DNA from: Candidatus Riesia pediculicola
Lineage (GTDB): Bacteria; Pseudomonadota; Gammaproteobacteria; Enterobacterales; Enterobacteriaceae
Length of the DNA stretch: 64,000 nt
Reading direction: 5' to 3'
Assembly: GCF_002073915.1 (NCBI RefSeq)
Contig: NZ_CP012841.1
Location: 324,507 to 388,506 of the forward strand
In this document: positions 23,512 through 33,903 of the stretch, piece after piece
Layout of the letters: each line of letters begins with the position of its first letter
Position numbering within the stretch: the first letter of the stretch is position 1
Position numbers and translations under genes: made by a program
The notes under the pieces: generated by a model
Told to the model about the DNA's origin: nothing
Database searches by the model: none
The model's input: only the letters and a program-made list of their open reading frames with translations

Positions 23512-23964
23512 TTATGTTTCTTGAATGCGAGAACACATCATAGTAGCTTTACAAACCATTTTTTTATCTACCATTACTGTTCCTTCAAACCGTGTTAAGC
23601 TCCTCTTTGTTTTAATGAGCTTCACTTGAAATATCATTTGATCTCCGGGTTGTACTGGATATTTAAATCTAGCTTCGTCGATTCCAACAAGATAATAAAG
23701 TTCTCTTGAATTAACTTTACTGATACTTTTGAAAGCTAAAATTCCAGCAGATTGGGCTATCGCTTCCAATATCAATACGCCCGGAAACACTGGTTTTTTT
23801 GGAAAATGACCTTGAAAAAATGGTTCATTAAAAGAGACATTCTTAATTGCACGTAAGTATTCTCCTTTTTTAAAGTCTAAAATCCGATCAACTAAAAGGA
23901 AAGGATAACGATGTGGTAGTAGATTTAAAATTTCTTCTATATTAAGAACATTTTTTTCATTCAT
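23512..23964 (-). CDS. fabZ: 3-hydroxyacyl-ACP dehydratase FabZ
   Basis: Dehydrates 3-hydroxyacyl-ACP in each cycle of fatty acid elongation. 150 residues against 151 in E. coli, single hot-dog fold. [15 protein letters not shown] near the start and the active-site block [20 protein letters not shown], with the catalytic His and Glu, are intact. The flanking lipid A genes (lpxD upstream, lpxA downstream) are gone, so this copy serves phospholipid synthesis only. Start ATG at 23964 ([12 protein letters not shown]). Confidence 0.96.
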   Translation of the reverse strand: MNEKNVLNIEEILNLLPHRYPFLLVDRILDFKKGEYLRAIKNVSFNEPFFQGHFPKKPVFPGVLILEAIAQSAGILAFKSISKVNSRELYYLVGIDEARFKYPVQPGDQMIFQVKLIKTKRSLTRFEGTVMVDKKMVCKATMMCSRIQET

Positions 23965-24996
23965 ACTATTTTTAATATCTACGTCAATTATAAAATAATT
24001 GAATAATCAAAAGTTTTAAAATGTTCAATCTTATCGAAAGAAATGCTCATGGATTATTCATAATTCAAAGTTACTTTTAATGCGAGATATCTTTTTTGAT
24101 ATTTTTTCTGAAAGGAGTATTTTTATTATTAATTTAATAAAAATTGAAGAAAAGAACAATATTTAACAAAATGATTTTTCTCCTCCTTTTTTCAGAAATA
24201 AAGTTGAATTTCGAATCTTTTTTTCGATTCGATTATGAGTAAGTTGAGTAACTAAGTAACACAATTGATCCAATTGATCATCTAAATCGAGATTTGGAAA
24301 CGTTCTTCGTTACAAAAATTTAAAAAGTACATTCTCTTAAATCTCTCCTTTGTTTTTAAATATCCAATCAAATATCTTATCGATTTTTTTGATAGTATTT
24401 TTGAGATTTGTCAATTTTTATTTTCAGGAACACATTTTGATATCGAGATTAATTCTAACACTTTTTTCTGATAAACAGTTAAAAAATCAATTTAAAAAAA
24501 CATCTCTAAAAATCCATTCAATTTGTTCGATTTACTATTATTTCGTGTTCTTTTTTAGGATATAAGATAATAATATTAAAAAAAGAATAATTTTTAATGT
24601 ATCTCTAAAAAAGATACGAATTCAATAAGATTGAAAAAAATTCTTAAACATTAATGAAATTCTATAAGAATCATAAAATACGATCTTTTAAAAGAGATTA
24701 TAAACAGAGTAATAAATTGATCAATTTTCATATCATTCAAAAAAAAGAAGAGATGATTTTGGTTATTCTAAAATTTGAAAAAATCGTATATAATCGATGT
24801 GTGCTTTTTTGTGATAGAGTTTTCTCCTTAGAAAAGATGGAAAGATGTGAGATCCATACTTTTATCTGTTATACAATTTGTTTTAGTCTATAAGAATACT
24901 GAACTTTTTAAGATAATCGATGGATTTGTTTTAAAAAATATTAATTTCTGATGAATTTTTTCGATCGTATAGATACAAATAAGAATATCTTATTTT
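23965..24996. other. 1032-bp spacer at the skp-lpxD position
   Basis: AT-rich, no convincing gene. Two short plus-strand frames (24350-24565, 24654-24893) are low complexity and run against the operon. E. coli has skp (periplasmic chaperone) and lpxD (lipid A) between bamA and fabZ. Both are absent. Confidence 0.65.
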
Positions 24997-27393
24997 TTAC
25001 CACACCCTTCCGATATTAAATTGAAATTTTTCCAATTTATCTTGTTGAAAGTATTTCACTGGAATTGCATATGAAAAGTTGATTAATCCGATTGGAGAAA
25101 TCCATCTTAAAACAAATCCAGTAGATACTCTTAAACCAGATGTTTTTTCATAGTCTGGTATTTTTTTTCCTAAAAATTCAGAAATTTTTTGCTTTCCTAC
25201 TTCCCGAATTGTTCCAGAATCGATAAAAAACGAGGTTCTTACATTTTCTTGATATTTTTCAAAAAAAAATAAGTTTGGAATAATCAATTCTAAAAAATTC
25301 ATTATTATGAAATTACCACCAATTGAACGTTGCACGTCAAGGTCGAGTTGTGGATGAAAAGATCCATCTTTACCGATTTGAAAAAGAACGGATTTAGGTC
25401 CAATACTATCTGATTGAAATCCTCGAATCAAGTGATCTTCAGAAGAATGAAAATTTTCGTAGAAAGGAAAATGTCTTTTAGAATTTCCGTAACCTATTAT
25501 CGTTCTAAAGAAAAATATCCAATTTTTTCTCAAATCTATTGGAAAATAATTTTTAATATCCAATATGCTTTTGAAATATCGACTATTAGAATTAAATATG
25601 GAGAGTTTACTACTGACCGAAATTTTTTTTCCAGATTTTGGAAAGATTTTATCATCTAAATCTTCTCGATTCCAACTAAAATTTAAGGAAATATCTTTTA
25701 TTTCATAATGAGCGTCTTTCTTTAGAAAGATGTTTTGATTTTCCATAGACTTGAAGTATTTCAACAAGTGAACTTCAGGTTTCATGTTAGACACAAAGTT
25801 CTTCGTAATTTCCAATCCTATATTAAAAACGTCTTTTTTAGTGATTGGGAAACCTAAGAAAGTATTCAGATTAAAAGTTATATTGTCATACAATAATAAA
25901 TTGGAATCTTTAGAAAATAGGTGATTATAAAGAACTTTAGAGTGAAGTCCAACTTTGTTTCGAATATATTTTGGATTGAAAAAAGAAAGATGAATTAGTT
26001 TAGAATAATCGTTTTTAACACCTTTTAAATTTACTGAATTTCCAAGTCCAAACCAATTTTTTTTTTGCATACTTCCATAAAGATTGATTCCATTCTCTTT
26101 GTTCATCCCTATTCCCATACTAATAAGATTAAGATATACTTCTTTTACTTGGTAAATCACATTCACTTTGTTTTGAAATTTTGGTAAAATCTCGATTGAA
26201 CAATTAACTTTCTCAAAAAATCCAGTTCTTTCTAGATTAAATTGACCAGCTCGTATTAGGTTAATATCGATCGGTTTATCCTCCATTTTAGGGACTTTTC
26301 TTCGTAAAACTTTATCTTGAATGGATAAATTTCCAAAAAACTTTATTTCTTTTACAAGATATTGTTTTCCCATATCAATATCGAAAAAGATTTGAATTAT
26401 CTTCTTTATATCATCAATTTTGTAATCTGTTCTAATAAAGGGATTGATATATCCAAGGGAACAAAGAAATCTTTCTATTTTCTTTTGAATTTCTCCAATT
26501 TTTCTTTCTCGAAAGATAGATTGATTTTTAGTATCATTGATCAAACCGTTTAGTTTTTGTAAGTATGCATCGTCTATTTTTCCCCGAAATTCAATCTTAT
26601 TCAATCTATATTGTTCTCCTTCGTTTATTCGGATGTTAATGTGTACACTTTTATTTTCTGTTAAATTAATCCAAATATGATCAATTCTAAATCGTACATA
26701 TCCATGATTCATATAAAATGATCTTAATTCCTTCAAACCTAAATTCAATCGATCCTCTCCATATTTTAAAACGTTCGAGCTTTCTATACTTCTTAAAGAG
26801 AATAGATTGATTAATTTTTCAGTTCGGAAATGTTTATTTCCGAAAATTCTGATTTGACTAATTTTAAATTGATTTCCTTCATCTAGTATCAAATCAAGAG
26901 AGATATAACGATTCGATAAAGATTTGATTCTAACAGATATCTTAGCATCGTATCTTCCTAAAAAATAATAAAGTTGATATAAATTTTTCTTGAAACAATA
27001 TAGTTTTTTTTCATTTAATTTCTGATCTACTTCAATATTACATTGTTCTAATTTTTCTTTTAGAACTTTTGCACTTAAGAGTTTATTTCCTCGAAAATTT
27101 ATTATTTTGATAGTTGACTCATTTTGTCTAGAAGGAGAAAAAAATTGATTTTCGTATGTTTTTAGAACAGACGAATTTTTTTTTATGTAAAACAAGTTAT
27201 AGACGATATCTTTTAATTTTCTTATTCGATTTTCATCGATTTTTTGAGATGGAAGATGGAAAAATGTAGAACTGATAATTTGTTTTTTTATTTGTTTTAA
27301 ATAATTTTTTAGATTTATATTTAAAAAGACGTTATTTTTTGAAGGATTTCCAGTACATATCAAGAGTAGAATCAATATGATTTTCATCTTCAT
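24997..27393 (-). CDS. bamA: BamA, outer-membrane beta-barrel assembly protein
   Basis: Core of the machinery that inserts barrel proteins into the outer membrane. About 798 residues from the ATG at 27393 (810 in E. coli). A signal peptide is visible (KIILILLLICTG). POTRA repeats follow, each with a recognisable edge such as LDEGNQFKISQIRIFGN and INEGEQYRLNKIEFRG; the first POTRA is hard to recognise. The barrel (about 410-798) keeps the lid-loop motif IRGFQSDSIGPKSV and ends in FNIGRVW, with an aromatic last residue as barrel proteins need. BamB, Skp and SurA, its usual helpers, are missing from their expected places. A TTG at 27429 is in frame but less likely as the start. Confidence 0.93.
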   Translation of the reverse strand: MKMKIILILLLICTGNPSKNNVFLNINLKNYLKQIKKQIISSTFFHLPSQKIDENRIRKLKDIVYNLFYIKKNSSVLKTYENQFFSPSRQNESTIKIINFRGNKLLSAKVLKEKLEQCNIEVDQKLNEKKLYCFKKNLYQLYYFLGRYDAKISVRIKSLSNRYISLDLILDEGNQFKISQIRIFGNKHFRTEKLINLFSLRSIESSNVLKYGEDRLNLGLKELRSFYMNHGYVRFRIDHIWINLTENKSVHINIRINEGEQYRLNKIEFRGKIDDAYLQKLNGLINDTKNQSIFRERKIGEIQKKIERFLCSLGYINPFIRTDYKIDDIKKIIQIFFDIDMGKQYLVKEIKFFGNLSIQDKVLRRKVPKMEDKPIDINLIRAGQFNLERTGFFEKVNCSIEILPKFQNKVNVIYQVKEVYLNLISMGIGMNKENGINLYGSMQKKNWFGLGNSVNLKGVKNDYSKLIHLSFFNPKYIRNKVGLHSKVLYNHLFSKDSNLLLYDNITFNLNTFLGFPITKKDVFNIGLEITKNFVSNMKPEVHLLKYFKSMENQNIFLKKDAHYEIKDISLNFSWNREDLDDKIFPKSGKKISVSSKLSIFNSNSRYFKSILDIKNYFPIDLRKNWIFFFRTIIGYGNSKRHFPFYENFHSSEDHLIRGFQSDSIGPKSVLFQIGKDGSFHPQLDLDVQRSIGGNFIIMNFLELIIPNLFFFEKYQENVRTSFFIDSGTIREVGKQKISEFLGKKIPDYEKTSGLRVSTGFVLRWISPIGLINFSYAIPVKYFQQDKLEKFQFNIGRVW

Positions 27394-27849
27394 ATATTTA
27401 TATTTTGAAGAGATTTTATTAAGAATCAATTTTTTTAACGAGAAAAATTTAATATTTTATTAGATTGAAAACTTTTTGATCATTTTTGTCTGAAGAATTA
27501 ATACATAAAGAACTTTTTTGATATAAATTTATGCACCTTCTCTAGATACAGAAAAATCCTTTTATAATGAATCTTCTATAATCTATTTTTAAAATTCATC
27601 TTTTTTTATTCCATAAAAAGAACTCTCTTAAGAATAAGAGAAAAAGTTATTAAAATGCTTTATGTATCAAAAGAAATATAAATATAATTCGATAATTTAT
27701 TCAAATACATTAATAATTGAAGGAAAGATAGAAAATAGTATGTTCTCTTTTAAAGAGATATCTAAATCTTTAATATTCTTTCTTCTCTTATTTTTATCAA
27801 AAAAAATGATGAGTTATGTTTTTTACTATTTAGTTTCTAAAACAAATGA
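27394..27849. other. 456-bp spacer at the rseP position
   Basis: Between cdsA and bamA, where E. coli has the site-2 protease gene rseP. No protease motif (HExxH) in any frame that I can see. A 63-codon plus-strand frame (27662-27853) is low complexity and against the operon direction. Confidence 0.6.
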
Positions 27850-28761
27850 CTAAACTTTTATAAATTGGTCATAAGTGAATAGTTTAAGAAATACGATAAA
27901 CGTAGGAATAGCTGATGTTAAACTATCTATTCTATCTAAAATTCCTCCATGACCTGGAATAATTCTTCCAGTATCTTTGATTCCAAACTTCCTTTTAAAC
28001 ATGCTTTCCAATAGATCTCCAAAGATAGAAATTATTACAATAATTAAAGAAGAAAAAAAAATCTGATATTTCGATCCTAAAAAAATAGATGTATTAATGT
28101 AAAAAAATGTCCAAGAAAAAATTTGAGAACATGCCATTCCTCCCAACACACCTTCTATTGTTTTGTTAGGAGAAACATGTTCTGCTAATTTTTTTTTTCC
28201 TAACATTTTTCCAAAAAAATAAGAACTTATATCGAACACCCAAACTAAAAGTATTACATATAGTATCAACCAACTTCCAATTGTTGGATGATCATTTCTG
28301 TGCATATCTTTTAAAAAAATTATGCAAAAGTTAAACGGAAAAATTGTTAGTACGTAAAATAAAGATTTTAGAACGGAAGAATTTCCCCAAATTTTTGAGG
28401 ATTTTGGAAAAGTTGTGATTAAAATTATTGCAAAAAACCACCATATTGAACCTATTATAAGAATAATTTTCATAATTTGATTCATCATGAATTCATCTAA
28501 ATTAATGAAAAAAAATTCTAAAAATAGCAGAGAGAATCCGAATAGAAAAGCATAAATTAATTTCTTGAATTGTTTTTTGAACCCAATAAACTGTGACCAT
28601 TCCCAAGCAGCTAGAGTTGATACGAATGCAGATACTTGAACCACCATTCTGGAAGATAACAAAAAGATAGAGAAGATGACAATTGGAATTAGAAAAATAG
28701 AAGAAACTAATCGATGACTAAAGTTTGAAAGATTTTTATCGTATTTTAGTGACATTTGCAT
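27850..28761 (-). CDS. cdsA: Phosphatidate cytidylyltransferase
   Basis: Integral membrane enzyme that makes CDP-diacylglycerol from phosphatidate and CTP, feeding all phospholipid head groups. About 303 residues against 285 in E. coli, with multiple hydrophobic segments. The family signature is complete near the C-terminus: SMFKRKFGIKDTGRIIPGHGG followed by ILDRIDSL. Start is one of two ATGs, 28761 or 28755, both inside the 3' end of uppS, so translation is probably coupled; an upstream TTG is also in frame. Works downstream of PlsC, also in this window. Confidence 0.94.
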   Translation of the reverse strand: MQMSLKYDKNLSNFSHRLVSSIFLIPIVIFSIFLLSSRMVVQVSAFVSTLAAWEWSQFIGFKKQFKKLIYAFLFGFSLLFLEFFFINLDEFMMNQIMKIILIIGSIWWFFAIILITTFPKSSKIWGNSSVLKSLFYVLTIFPFNFCIIFLKDMHRNDHPTIGSWLILYVILLVWVFDISSYFFGKMLGKKKLAEHVSPNKTIEGVLGGMACSQIFSWTFFYINTSIFLGSKYQIFFSSLIIVIISIFGDLLESMFKRKFGIKDTGRIIPGHGGILDRIDSLTSAIPTFIVFLKLFTYDQFIKV

Positions 28762-29494
28762 TACCAAATCTTCTTTCTCTCATATTGAAATTCGTTATTG
28801 CTTCTTGAAAAACTTCTTCAGTGAAGTCAGGCCAGAGTATATCCGTAAAATATAGTTCGGAATATGCTATTTGCCAAAGTAGAAAATTACTTATTCTATA
28901 TTCTCTACCTGTTCTGATAACTAGATCTACGTCCGGTTGATCGTTCAGACAGATAAAACGATTTATGGTATGTTCTCGGATGTCTTCTATCAGGATGGAA
29001 CCTTCTTGAACTTTTTTGATTATTGTTTTTATACTACGTAAAATATCCCATCTTCCGCTATAATTGACTGCAATATTTAAATTTAGTTTGATATTATTTT
29101 TTGTTAAATTTACAATATTTTGTACTTTTTTTTGAATACTTTTTCCAAATTGATTTATTTCTCCAATAATGAATAATCTAATATTATGTATCTTGAATCT
29201 TTCAAAAGTTTTCTTTCCCAAGAAAAAAGAAAATAATCTTATCAAAGAAGAAATTTCTTTTTCAGATCTATTCCAATTTTCTTTACTAAAAGCAAACAAA
29301 GTTAGTGAAACAATATTATTATTTAGAGCATATTTTATTGCTTTTTGAGCAGATGTTACTCCCGCTATATGTCCTTGTATCGTAGATTTTCCATTTCTTT
29401 TTGCCCATCTTCTATTTCCATCCATGATTATAGCGACATGTTTCGGAAAATCGAATTTTAGATGATTATTTTTTTTTTCTCCAATATTGTTCAT
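28736..29494 (-). CDS. uppS: Undecaprenyl diphosphate synthase
   Basis: Cis-prenyltransferase that elongates farnesyl diphosphate to the C55 carrier lipid for peptidoglycan. 252 residues against 253 in E. coli. The catalytic block VAIIMDGNRRWAKRNGKS is near residue 22-38, followed by GHIAGV, and the C-terminal RTGREYRISNFLLWQIAYSE with ERRFGNA is intact. It overlaps cdsA and lies 54 bases after dxr, in the same order as E. coli. Its isoprenoid precursors come from the MEP pathway (Dxr, IspG). Confidence 0.96.
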   Translation of the reverse strand: MNNIGEKKNNHLKFDFPKHVAIIMDGNRRWAKRNGKSTIQGHIAGVTSAQKAIKYALNNNIVSLTLFAFSKENWNRSEKEISSLIRLFSFFLGKKTFERFKIHNIRLFIIGEINQFGKSIQKKVQNIVNLTKNNIKLNLNIAVNYSGRWDILRSIKTIIKKVQEGSILIEDIREHTINRFICLNDQPDVDLVIRTGREYRISNFLLWQIAYSELYFTDILWPDFTEEVFQEAITNFNMRERRFGNANVTKIR

Positions 29495-29548
29495 TTTTAT
29501 TTTGTAGATAATCGTTTTGAATTTTTTTTTAAACTAAGCACACAAAAT

Positions 29549-30757
29549 TCAATGATATGATTTAACTTGTTGTATGGCTATTTTTCTGGATTCAAAATCG
29601 ATATCTACTATTTCTTCAATAGTTTTCGGCTCTTGAAAATTTGACCTCTCTAAAACTTCGCTATTGATTTTAAAAATATCTGTAAATTTAATTTTCCTAG
29701 ATAGGAAAGCAGATACCGCTATTTCATTTGCAGCATTCAATGCTGTCACCTTAGATTGTCTTCCAGATTGACAAACTTCCATCACAAGCTTTAAACAAGG
29801 ATACTTTTCATAATTTGGTTTCAAAAAAGTCAAAGAATGAATTTTTTTTAAATCTAAAGTCTCTTGAATACTTTTATCACATTGAGATGGATAAAACATA
29901 CCATAACTTATGGCAGTTATCATTTTGGGTACTCCAAGTTTGGCGATAACACTTCCATCTATGCAGTGAATCATTGCGTGAACAACGGATTGGGGATGAA
30001 TTAGAATTTCTATTTGATCAAAATCAATGTTAAAAAAATATTTTGCTTCGATATATTCAAATCCTTTATTGATCATAGTAGCTGAATCTACAGAAATTTT
30101 TTTTCCCATCTTCCATTTCGGATGACGACAAGCTTCTTCTGGAGTTATTGAATCGAGTTGAGAGTTTGAAAGAGTTAAAAAAGGACCTCCTGATCCAGTT
30201 AACGTAATCTTATTTATTCCAATTTTTTCGAGATTAAAAAAACCTAAATTGGAATGAAAATCTTTCGGTAACATTCGAAAGATGGCATTAATTTCACTAT
30301 CTATGGGTAATATTTGAGATTCGTATTTTTTTACTTCTTCTAAGAATAACTTTCCACAGGATATTAAAGATTCTTTGTTAGCTAATAGTATTTTTCTTCC
30401 TTTTCGTACAAATTTAATTGTTGGAATCAATCCATCTATTCCAGTAATAGCTGAAACTATATAGTTTACTGAATTTATGTTAGATAGTTCTTCAAACTTG
30501 TTTTTTCCAAATAAAACTTTAGTAGGACATTGATTGTTTTTTAAGATCTCATTAAGAATTTTAGAAGAACGTTCGTTTGATAATATGACATATTTTGGAG
30601 AAAATTCTATACATTGCTCGGAAATTAATTGAACATTATTATTTGCAACTAAAGCGATTATTTTAAATTTTCTTGGATACTTTCTAACGATTGATAAAAC
30701 TATTTTTCCAATTGATCCAGTTGAACCTAATACGACTATTTGAATCATTTTTTGCAT
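29549..30757 (-). CDS. dxr: 1-deoxy-D-xylulose 5-phosphate reductoisomerase
   Basis: First committed step of the MEP isoprenoid pathway, NADPH dependent. 402 residues against 398 in E. coli. The NADPH-binding GSTGSIG is at the N-terminus; ANKESLI, DSEINAIF, GSGGPF and ACRHPKWKMGKKISVDSAT are the conserved active-site blocks, and LNAANEIAV closes the catalytic domain. Two ATGs (30757, 30748) are possible. It sits between frr and uppS as in E. coli. Confidence 0.97.
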   Translation of the reverse strand: MQKMIQIVVLGSTGSIGKIVLSIVRKYPRKFKIIALVANNNVQLISEQCIEFSPKYVILSNERSSKILNEILKNNQCPTKVLFGKNKFEELSNINSVNYIVSAITGIDGLIPTIKFVRKGRKILLANKESLISCGKLFLEEVKKYESQILPIDSEINAIFRMLPKDFHSNLGFFNLEKIGINKITLTGSGGPFLTLSNSQLDSITPEEACRHPKWKMGKKISVDSATMINKGFEYIEAKYFFNIDFDQIEILIHPQSVVHAMIHCIDGSVIAKLGVPKMITAISYGMFYPSQCDKSIQETLDLKKIHSLTFLKPNYEKYPCLKLVMEVCQSGRQSKVTALNAANEIAVSAFLSRKIKFTDIFKINSEVLERSNFQEPKTIEEIVDIDFESRKIAIQQVKSYH

Positions 30758-30821
30758 GACTTTTTTAAATATCTTTTTAAATTTAAATCTTTTTGAAAGA
30801 TTTAGAGAACAGAAATTTAAT

Positions 30822-31379
30822 TTAGAAATGAAGTAAACTTCGTTCTTTTTCTTTTAAAATCACATCAATCTTTTTAATAAATGTGTCTGTGTAATCTTGT
30901 ATTTCCATGTATATTACTTTTCCGTTATCTTCATCAATTTTTTTAGATTTAATTAATGTTTTTATCTTATCTTTGGTTACTTTTCTAATTTTTCTAATGG
31001 AAATTTTTTCAGTTTCCGCCATTTTTTGAACTATCTTAATTAGATTTTTCCTCCTTTCTTCGGTAATTAGTGGAAAAACCAATTTGATAACATTTTCAGA
31101 TAAGAATATTTGACAATCCAATCTCAATTTAAGAATTTCTTCTTTAACTATTTTAATTAAAGAACGATCGAAGACGGTAATAGATAAAGTACGAGAATTC
31201 TTAGAAGAAATTAAAGAAATTTTGTTTAAAGGAGTTTGAGATCCGTAACAAAATACTGAAACTTTTTCTAAAATGTTTGGATCGATCTTTTCTGAACGTA
31301 TTTTATTAATTCTCTTCTCGAAAGAACGAACAATCTGATTCATATTTTTTTTAACTTCTATTTTTAAATTTTGAATCAT
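30822..31379 (-). CDS. frr: Ribosome recycling factor
   Basis: Splits terminated ribosomes together with EF-G. 185 residues, identical in length to the E. coli protein. The start ATG at 31379 ([16 protein letters not shown]) was chosen from the E. coli alignment; a longer frame upstream is translated pyrH sequence in another frame. Conserved C-terminal-half blocks are [16 protein letters not shown] and [12 protein letters not shown]. It overlaps the extended 3' end of pyrH by 29 bases. Confidence 0.95.
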   Translation of the reverse strand: MIQNLKIEVKKNMNQIVRSFEKRINKIRSEKIDPNILEKVSVFCYGSQTPLNKISLISSKNSRTLSITVFDRSLIKIVKEEILKLRLDCQIFLSENVIKLVFPLITEERRKNLIKIVQKMAETEKISIRKIRKVTKDKIKTLIKSKKIDEDNGKVIYMEIQDYTDTFIKKIDVILKEKERSLLHF

Positions 31380-32151
31380 ATTTACCTCTAGTCTTACGTA
31401 AAAGTTGCAATTGTCTTTTATTTTTCGAAGAAACCAAGGTACCTTCTTTTGATCCAGTAATAATCCGAAATAATGCACCAGATTTATTAATATTGAATAT
31501 ACGAATTGGAAAATCGTGATTTCTAGCTAAGTCAAGTGCAGTCAAATCCATTATTTTAAGTTCTTTTTGTATAACTTCTTGATAAGTAAGGTTTTCATAA
31601 AGTATAGCATCTTTACTTTTTGAGGGATCACTTGAGTATATTCCGTCCACTTTGGTTGCTTTTAAAATCAAATCTGCTCTAATTTCAATTCCTCTTAAAC
31701 ATGCTGCAGAATCTGTTGTAAAGAAAGGATTACCTATTCCTCCTGAAAATATCACTACCTTGTTATTTCTAAGAAGATCAATTGCTTCTGTCCAATTGTA
31801 TCTTTTACATATTCCGTTCAGTGAAATTGAACACATTAATTTATTTTGAACTTTGGCTTGATTTAACGCATCATTCATTGCTAATCCGTTTATAACGGTA
31901 GCTAACATTCCCATATGATCAGCTGAAACTCTTTCAATACCAAACTTTTCTAATCGATCCCCTCTCAGAAAATTACCTCCTCCAATTACTATCCCAATTT
32001 GTACTGATAATCCCACTAATTCCTTAATTTCTATTGCTATGCGATTTAGAACAACTGGATCTATTCCATAATTCTGAGATCCCCTTAAAATTTCTCCACT
32101 AATTTTTAGTAAAATTCTTTGATATATCGGCTTAGGAGTTTGATAAAACAT
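31351..32151 (-). CDS. pyrH: UMP kinase
   Basis: Phosphorylates UMP to UDP. 266 residues against 241 in E. coli. Conserved blocks: [57 protein letters not shown] and [13 protein letters not shown]. The protein normally ends at KEGTLV; here about 20 basic residues follow, and that tail is encoded across the start of frr. The extension probably arose by loss of the original stop codon. Order rpsB-tsf-pyrH-frr is that of E. coli. Confidence 0.96.
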   Translation of the reverse strand: MFYQTPKPIYQRILLKISGEILRGSQNYGIDPVVLNRIAIEIKELVGLSVQIGIVIGGGNFLRGDRLEKFGIERVSADHMGMLATVINGLAMNDALNQAKVQNKLMCSISLNGICKRYNWTEAIDLLRNNKVVIFSGGIGNPFFTTDSAACLRGIEIRADLILKATKVDGIYSSDPSKSKDAILYENLTYQEVIQKELKIMDLTALDLARNHDFPIRIFNINKSGALFRIITGSKEGTLVSSKNKRQLQLLRKTRGKYDSKFKNRS

Positions 32152-32315
32152 TTTATGGTTGATTTGATCAATTATATGGTATGTTATTTATAAAATTAAT
32201 GTTTTTTATATTTTTGTTTGGAAATTCTTAAATAAATTTGAAAGAATTTAAATTTTGCTTCAGAAAATCCATTCTCAAAAAGAACGTCTTATTTGAATAG
32301 AATTTTTAAAGATTT

Positions 32316-33104
32316 CTATATTTTCATGATGATAAAGTCAACTATTTTTGACTTATTCTCTTGTAGTAATTGCCAAACTTTTCTCTGAGTATCAAAGATA
32401 AATGGTTGTTCAACTAGAATAGAGTTATCGGTAGAACAATCAGTCGCACTTTCAATTGATTTGTCTGAAATAATGTCATTTTTTTTAGTTTCTATTGATA
32501 AATCTTTCTTTTTTTTTAAAGTCTTCTTTATCATATCAGATCTATCAATGTATTTTGATTCATTAGCTACTATTTGCATAGCGATTTGTTTTCCAAAAAT
32601 TTTGCTAGAGTTTTCTATATGAACAAGCACTCCAATTTGATTTCTATGTAAATATCCGTACACTTTTCTACCTTCTAGAATAGAAAAATTTTCAATTTTT
32701 ACGTTTTCTTTAGATTGCAATATCATTTCATTTATTTCATGAGTGAAATATTTTCTAATAGAACAAATTTTAAATATTTTTTCTTGAACAATAGAACTCA
32801 TAATTTTTTTTTTGAATTTTAGAAATTCAAAACTTCTAGCTAAAAATTCAGTTTCGCATTTTATTTTTAGTAAAACACCAAATGTTCTGTCTTCAGAAAT
32901 TTTTAAGCCAATTGATCCTACTTGAGTTTTGTTCCCATATTTTTCTTTGGCTTTTTTTTTCTTATTTTTCTGAATTAGATTTATCGCTAAGTCGATATTT
33001 TCCGGAAATTTATTTAATGCAGCTCTGCATTCCAATATATTGGCTCCGGTTTTCTCTCGAATCTCTTTGATCAAATTTAGATATGAATTGATTTTTTTCG
33101 ACAT
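32316..33104 (-). CDS. tsf: Elongation factor Ts, shortened C-terminus
   Basis: Nucleotide exchange factor for EF-Tu. 262 residues against 283 in E. coli. The N-terminal domain (IKEIREKTGANILECRAAL) and core are present. The exchange motif TDFV reads TEFL, a conservative change at the residue inserted into EF-Tu. The protein stops after IVDFIIMKI, so the C-terminal helical module is missing. Upstream AGGAAA serves as Shine-Dalgarno. 67 bases after rpsB, cotranscribed. Confidence 0.95.
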   Translation of the reverse strand: MSKKINSYLNLIKEIREKTGANILECRAALNKFPENIDLAINLIQKNKKKKAKEKYGNKTQVGSIGLKISEDRTFGVLLKIKCETEFLARSFEFLKFKKKIMSSIVQEKIFKICSIRKYFTHEINEMILQSKENVKIENFSILEGRKVYGYLHRNQIGVLVHIENSSKIFGKQIAMQIVANESKYIDRSDMIKKTLKKKKDLSIETKKNDIISDKSIESATDCSTDNSILVEQPFIFDTQRKVWQLLQENKSKIVDFIIMKI

Positions 33105-33171
33105 ATTGAGTTTCCTATAGTCTTAAACAATTTTTGCTAAGTTCATAGTGGATTCATTTTTAAAATTGTAA

Positions 33172-33903
33172 TTAACTATGAATAAAAACATCATTGACAT
33201 ATTTTTTATCTATATTATTTTTAGATTTCTCTTGTGTCATCCGAATCGAATGAGAAATATATTCTAAATAAAATTTAATCGATTTAATCGAATCATCATT
33301 TCCAGGAATAACATGATCAATCCCGTCTGGATTGGAGTTAGTGTCAACTATTGCAAAAGTTTGAATATTTAGAATATTAGCCTCTTTAACTGCAATTTTT
33401 TCATGTTCTACATCGATAATAAACATTGCATCTGGTAACATTGACATTTTTTTAATTCCACCTAAACTATTCTCTAATTTTTGAAATTTTCTGGTTCGAA
33501 TTAAAGCTTCCTTTTTGGTTAACTTTTTAAAAATGCCATCTCGTATTTGAGATTCTAACTCATTAAGTTTTTTAATAGATTGACGAACTGTTTTCCAATT
33601 TGTTAATGTCCCGCCTAACCATCTTTTATTTACAAAATATTGTTCGCAATAAATAGCAGATTCTTTTATCAAAGAGCTAGCGGATCTTTTAGTGCCAACA
33701 AATAAAATTTTACCTCTTCTTTCAACAATTTTATTAATTTTTTCAGAAGCTGAACGCAATAAAAGAGATGTTTTTTCTAAATCTATTATATGAATGTTGT
33801 TTTGAACACCAAAAATATAATCTTTCATCTTTGGATTCCAGTATCTTCTCTGATGACCAAAATGTACTCCACATTCAATCATTTCTGATATTGAAAAGTG
33901 CAT
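33172..33903 (-). CDS. rpsB: 30S ribosomal protein S2
   Basis: 243 residues against 241 in E. coli. Signatures [42 protein letters not shown] and [15 protein letters not shown] with [20 protein letters not shown] are typical S2. A good Shine-Dalgarno (AAAGGAAA) precedes the ATG at 33903. It is the first gene of the long minus-strand run, so its promoter lies in 33904-34239. Confidence 0.97.
   Translation of the reverse strand: MHFSISEMIECGVHFGHQRRYWNPKMKDYIFGVQNNIHIIDLEKTSLLLRSASEKINKIVERRGKILFVGTKRSASSLIKESAIYCEQYFVNKRWLGGTLTNWKTVRQSIKKLNELESQIRDGIFKKLTKKEALIRTRKFQKLENSLGGIKKMSMLPDAMFIIDVEHEKIAVKEANILNIQTFAIVDTNSNPDGIDHVIPGNDDSIKSIKFYLEYISHSIRMTQEKSKNNIDKKYVNDVFIHS

Noticed and set aside
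24350..24893. Two short plus-strand frames between fabZ and bamA
   Set aside because: Low complexity, opposite to the operon, and without family motifs.
27662..27853. 63-codon plus-strand frame near cdsA
   Set aside because: Low complexity, opposite to the operon, without family motifs and overlapping the cdsA stop.
31380..31478. N-terminal extension of frr
   Set aside because: It overlaps pyrH in another frame, and the E. coli protein begins at the internal ATG used here.
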